Below are positions 5,439 to 5,543 of a stretch of DNA of 5,543 nucleotides, in pieces (the stretch's first letter is position 1; each line of letters starts with the position of its first letter). The notes below the pieces were generated by a model. That model saw nothing but the letters and a program-made list of their open reading frames with translations. It searched no databases and was not told the DNA's origin. Source of the stretch: JBBQQK01 sp038216025 (GTDB lineage: Bacteria > Patescibacteriota > UBA1384 > XYA2-FULL-43-10 > 1-14-0-10-43-13); the NCBI GenBank assembly GCA_038216025.1, contig JBBQQK010000071.1, forward strand, positions 1 through 5,543, given 5' to 3'. The position numbers were made by a program, and so were the translations under genes.

Positions 5439-5543
5439 TCAGCCCAGTGCAAGCTTCGCTTGTCCAGCATCCTGCTTTCCTTGCTGATCAATGTATTGTT
5501 TAATGACTTGTTCATTGATGCCAACAGTAGATACAAAGTAGCC
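5439..5543 (-). CDS. tnpA: IS200/IS605-family transposase TnpA, C-terminal fragment cut by the window edge
   Basis: The minus strand is open from the window edge to the TGA at 5441-5439, giving 34 residues: GYFVSTVGINEQVIKQYIDQ followed by a short charged tail. The YFVSTVG...V..YI..Q pattern is characteristic of the C-terminal end of TnpA Y1 (HUH) transposases, which cut and paste single-stranded IS DNA using subterminal hairpins. The catalytic HUH motif and tyrosine lie outside the window, so whether the element is intact cannot be judged. It reads in the same direction as the surface-protein gene, whose start is 60 bases beyond. Confidence 0.85.
   Translation of the reverse strand, partial: GYFVSTVGINEQVIKQYIDQQGKQDAGQAKLALG

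Noticed and set aside
5439..5441. UGA read as glycine (recoded genetic code as in some Patescibacteria)
   Set aside because: TGA falls exactly where TnpA proteins end and is followed by the IS hairpin, and no gene here needs an in-frame TGA.

Overview
The window looks like a chromosomal segment of a low-to-moderate-GC bacterium, most plausibly a member of the Patescibacteria (Candidate Phyla Radiation). That assignment is an inference from four things: a dnaN-recF-dciA order, a membrane-anchored protein with a cohesin-like and an Ig-like domain, an IS200-type transposase end, and intergenic palindromes with TGTCAT-type ends. No rRNA or other lineage marker is present to confirm it. UGA appears to be read as stop (it ends the transposase fragment), so nothing suggests a recoded genetic code.

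Left third (1-2232, + strand): a replication and repair operon. It begins inside dnaN (beta sliding clamp, N-terminus outside the window), continues with a complete recF, and ends with a 90-residue DUF721/DciA-type protein that starts at TTG. Clamp, gap-repair loader and helicase-associated factor are classic neighbours of dnaA and the chromosomal origin, so the origin is probably just upstream of the window.

Middle (2233-2882): about 650 bases without a gene. They hold four different imperfect palindromes, two with nearly continuous arms, each ending in a GTCAT-type terminus. A strong extended -10 promoter lies between the third and fourth. The fourth palindrome and a small GC-rich hairpin fall in the leader of the next gene.

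Right-centre (2883-3951, + strand): a self-contained transcription unit with its own promoter, Shine-Dalgarno sequence, one exported protein of 333 residues that I cannot assign to a family with confidence, a perfect hairpin containing the stop codon, and a Rho-independent terminator. Its base composition is visibly richer in GC than the genes on both sides.

Right (3967-5543, - strand): a 470-residue envelope protein (signal peptide, cohesin-like domain, proline-rich linker, Ig-like domain, membrane anchor, cytoplasmic tail) running convergently towards the exported protein's gene. Upstream of it, reading in the same direction, is the last part of an IS200/IS605-family TnpA with its right-end hairpin. 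The right two-thirds therefore reads as an accessory, envelope-oriented region beside the conserved replication operon.
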